Source of the DNA: DASQQQ01 sp036390995
GTDB lineage: Bacteria > Actinomycetota > UBA4738 > HRBIN12
Length of the DNA: 37,154 bases
Direction of reading: 5' to 3'
Assembly (NCBI GenBank): GCA_036390995.1
Contig: DASWAT010000127.1
Coordinates: 1-37,154, forward strand
Position 1 is the stretch's first letter; each line of letters begins with the position of its first letter. The position numbers were made by a program, and so were the translations under genes. Of this stretch, positions 1 through 7,231 are shown one piece after another. The notes under the pieces were generated by a model, which did not search any database, was not told the DNA's origin, and was given only the letters and a program-made list of their open reading frames with translations.

Positions 1-25
1 CGCGCGTCGTCACGCGGCATCCCCT

Positions 26-910
26 CTACTCGATGGGCACCGACGCAGACCGGCGCGTCTGAGCGCTCACCGTCACGTAGATGCCCGCAAGGATCACCGC
101 GCCCCCGGCGAACGCCGTCCACGCCGGGATCTCTCCGAAGAGCGCGAACGCGAGGATCGTGGCTCCCACCGGCTCGCCGGTCACGGCGATCGCGACGACC
201 GTCGCGCGCAGATGGGCCAGCAGGTAGTTGAAGACCGTGTGCCCGAGGAACTGGGGGATCACCGCCATGAGTACGAAGAGCCCCCAGACGCGCGGCGAGA
301 AGCCGACGAACGGCGTGCCGGCCACGGCCATCGTCCCGGCCAGCAGCGCGGCGCAGGTCGCGTACACGATGCCCACGTACGTGAGCAGCGAGAGCCGGGC
401 CCGAAGCGTCCGACCGAACAGGAAGTACCCGGCAGCCGCGACCGCCCCGAGGAGCGCCAACAGGTCGCCGAACGCGTTCCGCCCCGACAGCCCCAGGTCG
501 CCCCCCGAGATCACGGCGGCTCCTATCACCGAGAGCGCGATCCCCGCCAGGGTGGCTCCGGACGCCGACTCCCCCACCCGACGCCCGAGCAGCGCCACCC
601 ACACGGGTTGCGTCGTCACCAGGACCGTGCTCGCCGCGACCGTCGTGTAGGACAGCGACGGGATCCACAGGGCGAAATGCGCCGCCAGCAGCCCGCCGGA
701 CAGCAGCGCGATCGCCCATCCGCGGCGCGAGAGCCCTCGGAACTCCTCCCGGTGCCGCAGAAGGGCCAGCGGAAGCAGGATCGCCGCGGCCATCGCGTTC
801 CGGTAGAAGGCCACAGCCAGGGCGGGGGCGTCCGCCCACCGGATCAGGATCGAGGAGAACGAGACGGCCACGACCCCCAGGATCAGCAGCGCGAGCCGGC
901 GGGGAGACAT
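26..910 (-). CDS. EamA/DMT-family inner-membrane transporter
   Basis: This 294-residue protein is almost entirely hydrophobic, with about ten predicted membrane segments in two similar halves, the layout of the EamA (drug/metabolite transporter) family. The N-terminus shows the typical 'SSILIRWADAPALAVAFYRN' block, and a C-terminal EamA block includes 'AVTGEPVGATILAFALFGE'. The ATG at 910 is chosen because the reading frame further upstream is charged and lies inside the regulator gene. It is the last gene of a minus-strand set (second DhaL, IclR regulator, this gene), 11 bp after the regulator. That context suggests export or import of a metabolite tied to glycerol or dihydroxyacetone, but the family's substrates are too varied to name one. 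Family assignment is firm; substrate unknown. Confidence 0.88.
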   Translation of the reverse strand: MSPRRLALLILGVVAVSFSSILIRWADAPALAVAFYRNAMAAAILLPLALLRHREEFRGLSRRGWAIALLSGGLLAAHFALWIPSLSYTTVAASTVLVTTQPVWVALLGRRVGESASGATLAGIALSVIGAAVISGGDLGLSGRNAFGDLLALLGAVAAAGYFLFGRTLRARLSLLTYVGIVYATCAALLAGTMAVAGTPFVGFSPRVWGLFVLMAVIPQFLGHTVFNYLLAHLRATVVAIAVTGEPVGATILAFALFGEIPAWTAFAGGAVILAGIYVTVSAQTRRSASVPIE

Positions 911-921
911 CCCGGGGGACG

Positions 922-1688
922 TCAGCGGACCCTGGCGATGAATCGACCGGCGCCCATGTCCCGAGACAGGCTTCGAGCGATCTCCTTCACGGCACCGACG
1001 ACCTCCTTCGAGGGGCCGTCGTTGAGCAGACGCTCGACCGGTCCCGCCACGCCGATCGCTCCCACCGGGCTTCCGAGGTGATCGAAGACCGGCGCGGCGA
1101 CCTCGGCCTCGCCGACGATCGCCTCCTGGTCCTCGAGCGCCACGCCGTCCACGGCCACCTCGTCGAGGGCCGCCCCGAGGGCGAGAGGATCGACGATCGT
1201 CCTGCCGGTGAGGCGGGGCAGCTCGCCGGCGAGCAACTCCTCCCTCCGCCCGGCGTCGACATGGGCCACGATCGCCTTGCCGAGGGCGCACGCGTTCCAG
1301 GGGATGGAGGCTCCCACCTCCAGGATCTGCACCGAGTTGTCGGGACGGAAGACGTGGTGGACGATCAGCACGCTCGTTCCGTTCAGCACCCCCACACGGA
1401 CCGCCTCAACCACCCGGCCCGCCAGCGACTCTGCCCACAGGAGCGAGCGAGCCCGCAGCTCGTGGTTGTCGAGGAAGGCGTTCCCCAGCTGCAGGAGCGC
1501 AGGCCCCAGCCGGTACTTGCCGGCCTCGGCGTCCCGCTCGACGAGCTCCTCGGCCTCCAGCGCCCGGAGCAGCCCGTACACGGTCGCCTTGGCCAGGCCG
1601 AGCCGGTCGGCCAGCTCCGTGACCCCGAGACCGGGCGAGCCGGTCCCCAACTCGCGAAGGATCCGTGAGGCCCGCCGCACGGACTGGA

Positions 1689-1692
<4 letters not shown>
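922..1692 (-). CDS. IclR-family transcriptional regulator of the glycerol/DHA locus
   Basis: The 256-residue product has the IclR architecture. An N-terminal winged helix-turn-helix spans roughly residues 15-70 (ELADRLGLAKATVYGLLRAL). It is followed by an effector-binding domain of about 180 residues containing 'ALGKAIVAH' and 'DHLGSPVGAIGVAGPVERL', typical of IclR ligand domains. The start is GTG at 1692, overlapping the stop of the upstream DhaL paralogue in a GTGA quadruplet, so the two are probably translationally coupled. Location in the operon divergent from glpF-dhaK-dhaL-glpK makes it the prime candidate regulator of both arms; IclR members control glycerol and aromatic pathways in other bacteria. 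The effector (glycerol, G3P or DHA) cannot be read from sequence. Candidate operators lie between 2405 and 2605. Confidence 0.9.
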
Positions 1693-2381
<689 letters not shown>

Positions 2382-2404
2382 CCATCGATCGGCCGTCCGG
2401 CGCG

Positions 2405-2605
2405 GTTCGGGTCGTATGGAAACCCCCTCGCGCAACGTTCGGCCGGTCCGGACCGCCTGTCAAGCGTGGGCCCAAGGTCCCTCCTGGCCAACCGCTCTCG
2501 TCGCAAGAATGTTCGACGATACCGAACGATCGATGGGATGTCCGAATGATGGGCGGAGGCATGGCCGATTTGACAACGAACGCCGAACGCCATTTGCTTC
2601 CGAAC
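2405..2605. promoter_or_regulatory. divergent control region with repeated GTTCGG/CCGAAC half-sites
   Basis: The roughly 335 bp between the two divergent operons (2382-2717) holds no large gene. It has at least eight copies or near-copies of GTTCGG in either orientation: 2405, 2437, 2511 (GTTCGA), 2522, 2542 (CCGAAT), 2576 (ACGAAC), 2583 and 2600. Two of them form an inverted repeat, GTTCG-N7-CGAAC, at 2511-2527. A 12-bp palindrome, CGGTCCGGACCG, lies at 2444-2455. IclR proteins bind short palindromes in divergent promoters, so these are plausible operators for the IclR regulator encoded at 922-1692. The motif is moderately expected in GC-rich DNA, so this is an inference from clustering and position. 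Confidence 0.45.
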
Positions 2606-2647
2606 AGCCGGCCATCCCCGACTCGGCGGGTGAGGAAAGGAGGTGGA

Positions 2648-2707
2648 ATGACGCCTTCTCGCCCGGGCGCACTGCCCGGACTCACGACTCCTGTCGATTC
2701 ACAGTAA
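2648..2707 (+). CDS. candidate 19-residue leader peptide upstream of glpF
   Basis: An ATG at 2648 is preceded by an excellent Shine-Dalgarno run, AAAGGAGGTGG at 2636-2646. It opens a 19-codon frame reading MTPSRPGALPGLTTPVDSQ, closed by TAA at 2705-2707. The stop is 10 bp before the preferred glpF ATG at 2718, and the glpF Shine-Dalgarno (AAGGGGG) overlaps this stop. The ribosome site is stronger than that of glpF itself. Proline is frequent (4 of 19), but there is no run of a single regulatory amino acid. It contains a 6-bp-stem hairpin at 2663-2679. It may be a translated leader that couples ribosome passage to glpF expression; it could also be fortuitous. Confidence 0.4.
   Translation: MTPSRPGALPGLTTPVDSQ
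2663..2679 (+). promoter_or_regulatory. hairpin inside the glpF leader
   Basis: CCGGGC (2663-2668) and GCCCGG (2674-2679) are perfect complements separated by five bases, giving a strong RNA stem. It sits inside the 19-codon leader frame, 39 bp before the glpF start. No T-tract follows, so it does not look like a simple terminator. It could slow ribosomes or modulate access to the glpF ribosome site. Confidence 0.4.
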
Positions 2708-2717
2708 GGGGGTGGAT

Positions 2718-3500
2718 ATGGGTACGTTTGGTTTGCTGGCGCAGGCAACCATCGACAACGGCCGTCTGTTCTGGGGTGAGGTTGTCGGGACGGGTGTGCT
2801 GATCCTGCTCGGTGATGGCGTCGTCGCGGGCGTTCTGCTCAGCAGGTCCAAGGCGCAGAACTCGGGATGGATCGTCATCACTTGGGCGTGGGCGATGGGT
2901 GTCATGTTCGGCGTCTGGACAAGCATCGCGGTGGGTGGCCAGGGCGACCTGAACCCAGCTGTGACGATCGCCAAGTGGGCGTCGTCTAGAGCGCTCTTCG
3001 CCGACCCCAGTGCCGGGTTCACCCAGGTGGTGTACCTGGTCGGGGGTGAGTTCATCGGGGCCTTCGCCGGCGCGATCCTCGTGTATCTCGCCTACTTGCC
3101 ACACTGGTCCGAGACCGAGGATCCGGGCCTGAAGCTGGCCGTGTTCAGCACCGGCCCGGCCGTCCGCAACTACGCGGCGAACTTCGTGACGGAGGTCATC
3201 GGCACGATGATGCTGATGCTCGGCGTCTTCGCGATCTTCGTCTCGCCCTTCGCGGGTGCGACCCTCGAGTTCCAGGTGTTTGCGGTCGCGCTCCTCGTGT
3301 TTGCGATCGGCATGTCCCTCGGTGGCCCGACCGGATACGCGATCAACCCTGCCCGTGACCTCGGCCCGAGGATCATTCACTTCCTCCTGCCGATCCCCGG
3401 GAAGGGCAGCTCGGACTGGGCCTACTCGTGGGTGCCGGTCTTCGGCCCGATCGTCGGTGGCATCCTGGGCGCCTGGATCGGTAGGGCGGTCTTCCTATAA
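2718..3500 (+). CDS. glpF: glycerol facilitator (aquaglyceroporin, MIP family)
   Basis: The 260-residue channel protein has six membrane segments and two half-helix NPA loops: LNPAVTIAKW (NPA at 79-81) and INPARDLGPR (NPA at 210-212). The aspartate directly after the second NPAR is the hallmark of glycerol-conducting rather than water-only family members. It allows passive entry of glycerol and probably dihydroxyacetone. ATG 2718 is preferred over GTG 2712 because AAGGGGG at 2706-2712 is then correctly spaced. It is the first large gene of the plus-strand operon, with dhaK following after about 60 bp, and the divergent IclR regulator probably controls it. A relatively long insert (SETEDPGLKLAVFSTG) lies between the two halves, as in other glycerol facilitators. 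Confidence 0.95.
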   Translation: MGTFGLLAQATIDNGRLFWGEVVGTGVLILLGDGVVAGVLLSRSKAQNSGWIVITWAWAMGVMFGVWTSIAVGGQGDLNPAVTIAKWASSRALFADPSAGFTQVVYLVGGEFIGAFAGAILVYLAYLPHWSETEDPGLKLAVFSTGPAVRNYAANFVTEVIGTMMLMLGVFAIFVSPFAGATLEFQVFAVALLVFAIGMSLGGPTGYAINPARDLGPRIIHFLLPIPGKGSSDWAYSWVPVFGPIVGGILGAWIGRAVFL

Positions 3501-3563
3501 GAGGCGGTGATAAGGGGCGGTGACGAGGGGGTCGGTGACGCACAACCGCGGAAAGGAGCCGAT

Positions 3564-4565
3564 GTGAAGAAGCTCATCAACAAGCCCGAGGACGTCGTCA
3601 CCGAGGAGCTCCAGGGCGTCGCCGCGGCCCACCCCGACCTGGTACGGGTCAACTTCGGCCCGAACTTCGTCGTTCGTGCGGACGCGCCGGTGCAGGGCAA
3701 GGTCGCCCTGGTCTCGGGAGGCGGATCGGGTCACGAGCCGATGCACGGAGGGTTCGTCGGTATGGGCATGCTGGACGCAGCCTGCCCCGGCGAGGTCTTC
3801 ACCTCTCCCACACCGGACCAGATGTACGAGGCGGGTAAGGCCGCGAACGGTGGCGCCGGGCTCGTGTACATCGTCAAGAACTACACCGGCGACGTCATGA
3901 ACTTCGACATGGCCGCCGAGCTGGCCCGGGGGGATGGCATCGAGGTGGAGTCGGTCCTCGTCGACGACGACGTGGCCGTGCAGGACAGCCTCTACACCGC
4001 GGGACGCCGCGGCGTGGGAACGACGGTCCTGATGGAGAAGATCGCCGGGGCGGCCGCCGAGGAGAAGCGGCCGCTGAAGGACGTGGCGGACATCGCCCGG
4101 CGCGTCAACGAGAACGGGCGTAGCATGGGAATGGCGCTCACGTCCTGCACCGTGCCGGCCGCCGGCAAGCCGACCTTCGAGCTCGGCGACGACGAGTTCG
4201 AGATCGGCATCGGCATCCACGGTGAGCCCGGACGGGAGCGCATGAAGATGAAGCCCGTCTCGGAGATCGTGGAGATGATGACCGTGGCGGTCGTCGAGGA
4301 CATCCCGTTCAAGAGCGGGGACAAGGTGCTCGCGTTCGTGAACGGGATGGGCGGCACGCCCCTGATCGAGCTGTACCTCGTCTTCAACGAAGTGCACAAG
4401 TTCCTGAAGGGCCGCGGCATCGAGATCTCCCGCAACCTCATCGGCAACTACATCACGTCGCTCGACATGCAGGGCTTCTCGGTGACCCTTCTCAAGATGG
4501 ACGACGAGCTCACGAAGCTCTGGGACGCGCCGGTCAAGACGCCCGGCCTTCGTTGGGGCGTCTGA
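3564..4565 (+). CDS. dhaK: dihydroxyacetone kinase, substrate-binding subunit DhaK
   Basis: The 333-residue product matches the full DhaK length. GGGSGHEPMHGGFVG (from residue 52) forms the substrate loop. GIGIHGEPG contains His219, equivalent to the histidine that binds dihydroxyacetone covalently as a hemiaminal. DhaK presents dihydroxyacetone to phospho-DhaL (ADP-bound), yielding DHAP. The start is GTG 3564, with AAAGGAG at 3552-3558 correctly spaced; an upstream in-frame extension of 19 residues looks non-coding. It is followed 47 bp later by dhaL. Pairing with DhaL plus DhaM downstream shows that this is the PEP-dependent (PTS) form rather than the ATP-dependent fused kinase. Confidence 0.96.
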   Translation: MKKLINKPEDVVTEELQGVAAAHPDLVRVNFGPNFVVRADAPVQGKVALVSGGGSGHEPMHGGFVGMGMLDAACPGEVFTSPTPDQMYEAGKAANGGAGLVYIVKNYTGDVMNFDMAAELARGDGIEVESVLVDDDVAVQDSLYTAGRRGVGTTVLMEKIAGAAAEEKRPLKDVADIARRVNENGRSMGMALTSCTVPAAGKPTFELGDDEFEIGIGIHGEPGRERMKMKPVSEIVEMMTVAVVEDIPFKSGDKVLAFVNGMGGTPLIELYLVFNEVHKFLKGRGIEISRNLIGNYITSLDMQGFSVTLLKMDDELTKLWDAPVKTPGLRWGV

Positions 4566-4612
4566 GGGGATGCCGTGACGGCATCGGCCGGCCGGCGGTC
4601 CGGGAAGGAGGG

Positions 4613-5257
4613 ATGGTGAGCGTCCCGTACGACCTCGTGGTCCGGTGGGTGCGGGACTTCGCGGAGGTGATCGCCGACAAGAAGGAGGAGCTCACGGCCT
4701 TGGACGCGGCGATCGGCGACGCGGATCACGGCATCAACATGGATCGCGGGATGAAGGCCGTCCTGGCCAAGCTCGACGGCGTCGCCGACGGCGACGTCGG
4801 CGGGCTCCTGAAGACGGTGGGGATGACGCTCGTGTCCACCGTCGGCGGGGCGGGCGGCCCCCTGTACGGAACGCTGTACATGCAGATGGGAACGGCGCTC
4901 GCCGGCAAGCCCGAGCTCGACCTGCAGGGCTGGGCCGAGGCCGTGGCAAAGGGCCTCGACGGCGTGGTCATGCGGGGCAAGGCCGAGCCCGGCGACAAGA
5001 CGATGGTCGACGCGTTGACGCCGGCGCGCGACGCGCTGAAGGAGGCCCTCGAGGAGGGGGCCTCCTTCGGTGATGCGCTGCGCAGATCGGCGTCGGCGGC
5101 CGAGGACGGCATGAAGGCCACGATCCCGCTCGTCGCGAGGAAGGGACGGGCCAGCTACCTCGGCGAACGAAGCGCCGGCCACCAGGATCCCGGGGCGACG
5201 TCGTCGTTCCTGCTGCTGAAGGCGGCCGCCGACACCTGGGCGGACGCCGACCCGTAG
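4613..5257 (+). CDS. dhaL: dihydroxyacetone kinase ADP-binding subunit DhaL
   Basis: The 214-residue protein begins MVSVPYDLVV and has LDAAIGDADHGINMDRG with metal-binding aspartates at about 31, 36 and 38. STVGGAGGPLYGTLY, GDKTMVDALTPA and GRASYLGERSAGHQDPGA follow, all DhaL hallmarks. It keeps a tightly bound Mg-ADP that is phosphorylated by DhaM and in turn phosphorylates dihydroxyacetone held by DhaK. ATG 4613 directly abuts AAGGAGGG (4605-4612), which is unusually close; GTG 4616 may be the true initiator. It sits between dhaK and glpK. The catalytic blocks are nearly the same as in the paralogue at 1689-2381, so a duplication is likely. Confidence 0.95.
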   Translation: MVSVPYDLVVRWVRDFAEVIADKKEELTALDAAIGDADHGINMDRGMKAVLAKLDGVADGDVGGLLKTVGMTLVSTVGGAGGPLYGTLYMQMGTALAGKPELDLQGWAEAVAKGLDGVVMRGKAEPGDKTMVDALTPARDALKEALEEGASFGDALRRSASAAEDGMKATIPLVARKGRASYLGERSAGHQDPGATSSFLLLKAAADTWADADP

Positions 5258-5281
5258 GAGGCTTACTCGGAAGGAGGCCCC

Positions 5282-6778
5282 ATGGCTGACTACGCAGCCG
5301 CGTTGGACCAAGGAACCACCAGCACCCGGTTCATGGTGTTCGATCACAAGGGGCAGGTGAAGTCCATCGAGCAGAAGGAACACGAGCAGATCTACCCGAA
5401 GCCGGGCTGGGTCGAGCACGACGCGATGGAGATCTGGCAGCGGAGCGAGGAGGTCATCGCGGGCGGGCTCAAGAAGGGCGGGCTGAAGGCCAGCGATCTG
5501 GCGGCCGTGGGCGTCACGAACCAGCGTGAGACGACGGTCGTCTGGGAGAAGGCCACCGGCAAGCCGGTCTACAACGCCATCGTCTGGCAGGACACGCGGA
5601 CCGACCAGATCTGCAACCAGCTGTCCGCCGACGGCGGCCAGGACCGGTTCCGGCCGAAGACCGGGCTGCCCATCGCCACGTACTTCTCGGGGCCGAAGAT
5701 CAAGTGGATCCTCGACAACGTCGAGGGCGTCCGCGCGCGGGCCGAGAAGGGCGAGGTGCTCTTCGGCAACATCGACACCTGGTGCATCTGGAACCTGACA
5801 GGTGGACCGGACGGCGGCGCGCACGTCACCGACGTCACGAACGCCAGCCGGACCATGATGATGAACCTGGAGACGCTGGCCTGGGACGACGAGATCCTGG
5901 GGATCCTGGGCGTACCGAAGGCCATGCTGCCCCAGATCAAGGCCTCCAGCGAGGTGTACGGCGACGCCAAGGGAGCGCTCGCCGGCATCCCCGTGGCGGG
6001 CGACCTGGGGGACCAGCAGGCGGCCCTGTTCGGCCAGACCTGCTTCTCCGTCGGTGAGGCGAAGAACACCTACGGCACCGGCTGCTTCATGCTGCTGAAC
6101 ACGGGGAACAAGCCGGTCGCGTCGAAGAGCGGCCTGATCACCGGGCTCGGCTACAAGATCGGGGACCAGCCCGCGGCCTACATGCTCGAGGGCTCGATCG
6201 CCATCACCGGCGCTCTCGTCCAGTGGCTCCGCGACAACCTCGGCATGATCGAGAAGTCCGAGGACATCGAGGCGCTCGCGGCAACGGTCGAGGACAACGG
6301 CGGCGCGTACTTCGTGCCGGCGTTTTCGGGGCTGTTCGCGCCGTACTGGAAGAACGACGCCCGCGGCGTGATCGCCGGCCTGACGCGCTACGTCAACAAG
6401 GGCCACATCGCACGCGCGGTCCTGGAGGCGACGGCGTGGCAGACCAAGGAGGTCGCCGACGCCATGAACGCGGACTCCGGCGTCAACCTGACCTCGCTGA
6501 AGGTCGACGGCGGGATGGTGTACAACGAGCTGCTGATGCAGTTCCAGGCCGACGTCCTGGGCGTGCCGGTGATCCGGCCGGTGGTCGCGGAGACGACCGC
6601 CCTCGGCGCCGCATACGCCGCCGGCCTCGCCGTCGGTTTCTGGAAGGAGGTTGAGGACCTCCGGGTCAACTGGGGCAAGGACAAGGAGTGGGACCCCAAG
6701 ATGGACCCGGCGGAACGCGACAAGGAGTACGGGTTCTGGAAGAAGGCCGTCACCCGGACCTTCGACTGGCTCGAGTGA
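5282..6778 (+). CDS. glpK: glycerol kinase
   Basis: The 498-residue FGGY-family kinase converts glycerol and ATP to glycerol-3-phosphate. DQGTTSTRFMVFD near the start is the phosphate-1 loop. NQRETTVVW and IVWQDTRT line the glycerol site, and GDLGDQQAALFGQ carries the catalytic aspartate. The C-terminal FGGY block reads VDGGMVYNELLMQFQADVLG. AGGAGG lies just upstream of ATG 5282. The segment between SSEVYG and the GDQQAALFGQ block is short: it lacks the GGKGGTR loop that binds fructose-1,6-bisphosphate in the enterobacterial enzyme. No histidine stands where Firmicutes enzymes carry the HPr-phosphorylated one (SYHFYG). Control is therefore more likely transcriptional, through the IclR regulator. 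Confidence 0.97.
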   Translation: MADYAAALDQGTTSTRFMVFDHKGQVKSIEQKEHEQIYPKPGWVEHDAMEIWQRSEEVIAGGLKKGGLKASDLAAVGVTNQRETTVVWEKATGKPVYNAIVWQDTRTDQICNQLSADGGQDRFRPKTGLPIATYFSGPKIKWILDNVEGVRARAEKGEVLFGNIDTWCIWNLTGGPDGGAHVTDVTNASRTMMMNLETLAWDDEILGILGVPKAMLPQIKASSEVYGDAKGALAGIPVAGDLGDQQAALFGQTCFSVGEAKNTYGTGCFMLLNTGNKPVASKSGLITGLGYKIGDQPAAYMLEGSIAITGALVQWLRDNLGMIEKSEDIEALAATVEDNGGAYFVPAFSGLFAPYWKNDARGVIAGLTRYVNKGHIARAVLEATAWQTKEVADAMNADSGVNLTSLKVDGGMVYNELLMQFQADVLGVPVIRPVVAETTALGAAYAAGLAVGFWKEVEDLRVNWGKDKEWDPKMDPAERDKEYGFWKKAVTRTFDWLE

Positions 6779-6800
6779 CGGAACGCCACACCGGGGAGGT

Positions 6801-6816
6801 CGGCGCCGGGGCGCCG
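6801..6816 (+). other. 16-bp GC palindrome after glpK
   Basis: CGGCGCCGGGGCGCCG is a perfect palindrome 22 bp after the glpK stop, followed by a pyrimidine-rich stretch (TCCCTTCCCGTTTC). It can form a strong RNA hairpin between glpK and the small acidic ORF. With only a short T-run it could be a weak terminator, an RNA-stability element or an operator; sequence alone does not decide. Confidence 0.35.
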
Positions 6817-6847
6817 TCCCTTCCCGTTTCGACCAGAAGGAGGGCCG

Positions 6848-7081
6848 ATGGCACGCGAGCACGAGGAGCACCCGGACTTCGCGAAGGGCCAGGAGGAGGA
6901 GGAGCACGGCGAGGAGAAGGATCACAAGGGCTCCTTCGCCGAGGGGCAGGCCGACGAGGAGCATCACAAGGAGCACGAGGAGCACCCGGACTTCGCCAAG
7001 GGCCAGGAGAAGGAAGAGCACCACGAGGACGAGCCGCGTCCGGACTTCGCCAGGGGCCAGGAGTCCGAGGACAAGGACTGA
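6848..7081 (+). CDS. small acidic, His/Glu-rich tandem-repeat protein
   Basis: The 77-residue protein is built from four copies of a roughly 19-residue unit whose core is [P/G][D/S]FA[K/E/R]GQ, with the FA..GQ cores at about residues 11, 30, 49 and 67. Runs of Glu, His and Asp separate the cores. There is no cysteine, no hydrophobic segment, no signal peptide and no tryptophan, so it is probably disordered and cytoplasmic. AAGGAGG at 6837-6843 is well placed for ATG 6848, and codon use matches a translated gene. It lies in the glycerol operon between glpK and glpA. I do not recognise a characterised family; short proteins with similar 'FAEGQ' units seem familiar from actinobacteria, but I cannot confirm that here. 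Metal binding, crowding or stress protection are guesses. Confidence 0.75.
   Translation: MAREHEEHPDFAKGQEEEEHGEEKDHKGSFAEGQADEEHHKEHEEHPDFAKGQEKEEHHEDEPRPDFARGQESEDKD
6857..7027 (+). repeat. internal direct repeat within the acidic repeat gene
   Basis: A 57-bp stretch beginning at 6857 recurs at 6971, an offset of 114 bp (38 codons, two 19-residue units), with about five differences, mostly synonymous or conservative. High DNA-level identity suggests recent tandem duplication inside the gene, and copy number could vary between strains. Confidence 0.75.
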
Positions 7082-7111
7082 CGAAGGTCCCACGCCGGAT
7101 GGCGCGCACGG

Positions 7112-7117
7112 TGGGAT
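7112..7117 (+). promoter_or_regulatory. candidate -10 element for a leaderless start before glpA
   Basis: TGGGAT lies nine bases before ATG 7127. The same arrangement (CGGTGGGATGAT, then ATG nine bases after TGGGAT) occurs before nfeD at 21731. A TxxxxT hexamer 6-9 bases before a start codon recurs in this window and fits leaderless transcription. There is no clear -35. This would give glpABC-dhaM an internal promoter separate from the glpF promoter. Confidence 0.35.
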
Positions 7118-7126
7118 GATTCGGCC

Positions 7127-7231
7127 ATGACCGCCGGCCGTGTCCGAACGTCCGTCATCGGAAGGAGCCACCGCCGGGTCGCGCTCACTGCCTCGATCCG
7201 AAAGCCGACGGATCCCCCAAGTACGCCATGA
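7127..7231 (+). CDS. candidate 34-residue leader ORF coupled to glpA
   Basis: An ATG at 7127 opens a 34-codon frame (MTAGRVRTSVIGRSHRRVAL...) that ends in TGA at 7229-7231, overlapping the glpA ATG 7228 as ATGA. It is basic (seven Arg/Lys) with no recognised domain. The start lies at leaderless distance from TGGGAT 7112-7117, and glpA itself has no good Shine-Dalgarno site. Translation through this frame with reinitiation at ATGA would explain how glpA is started. Peptide sequence conservation is unknown; it may matter only as a translated leader. Confidence 0.35.
   Translation: MTAGRVRTSVIGRSHRRVALTASIRKPTDPPSTP

Noticed and set aside
212..1081. Long plus-strand frame opposite the EamA and IclR genes
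   Set aside because: It is an Arg/Gln/Pro-rich antisense shadow typical of high-GC DNA; the minus-strand frames carry recognised domains.
2570..2598. TTGACA at 2570 with a TTTGCT at 17-bp distance as a glpF promoter
   Set aside because: The -35 is perfect but the -10 is poor; it may be real, but it is not convincing enough to annotate.
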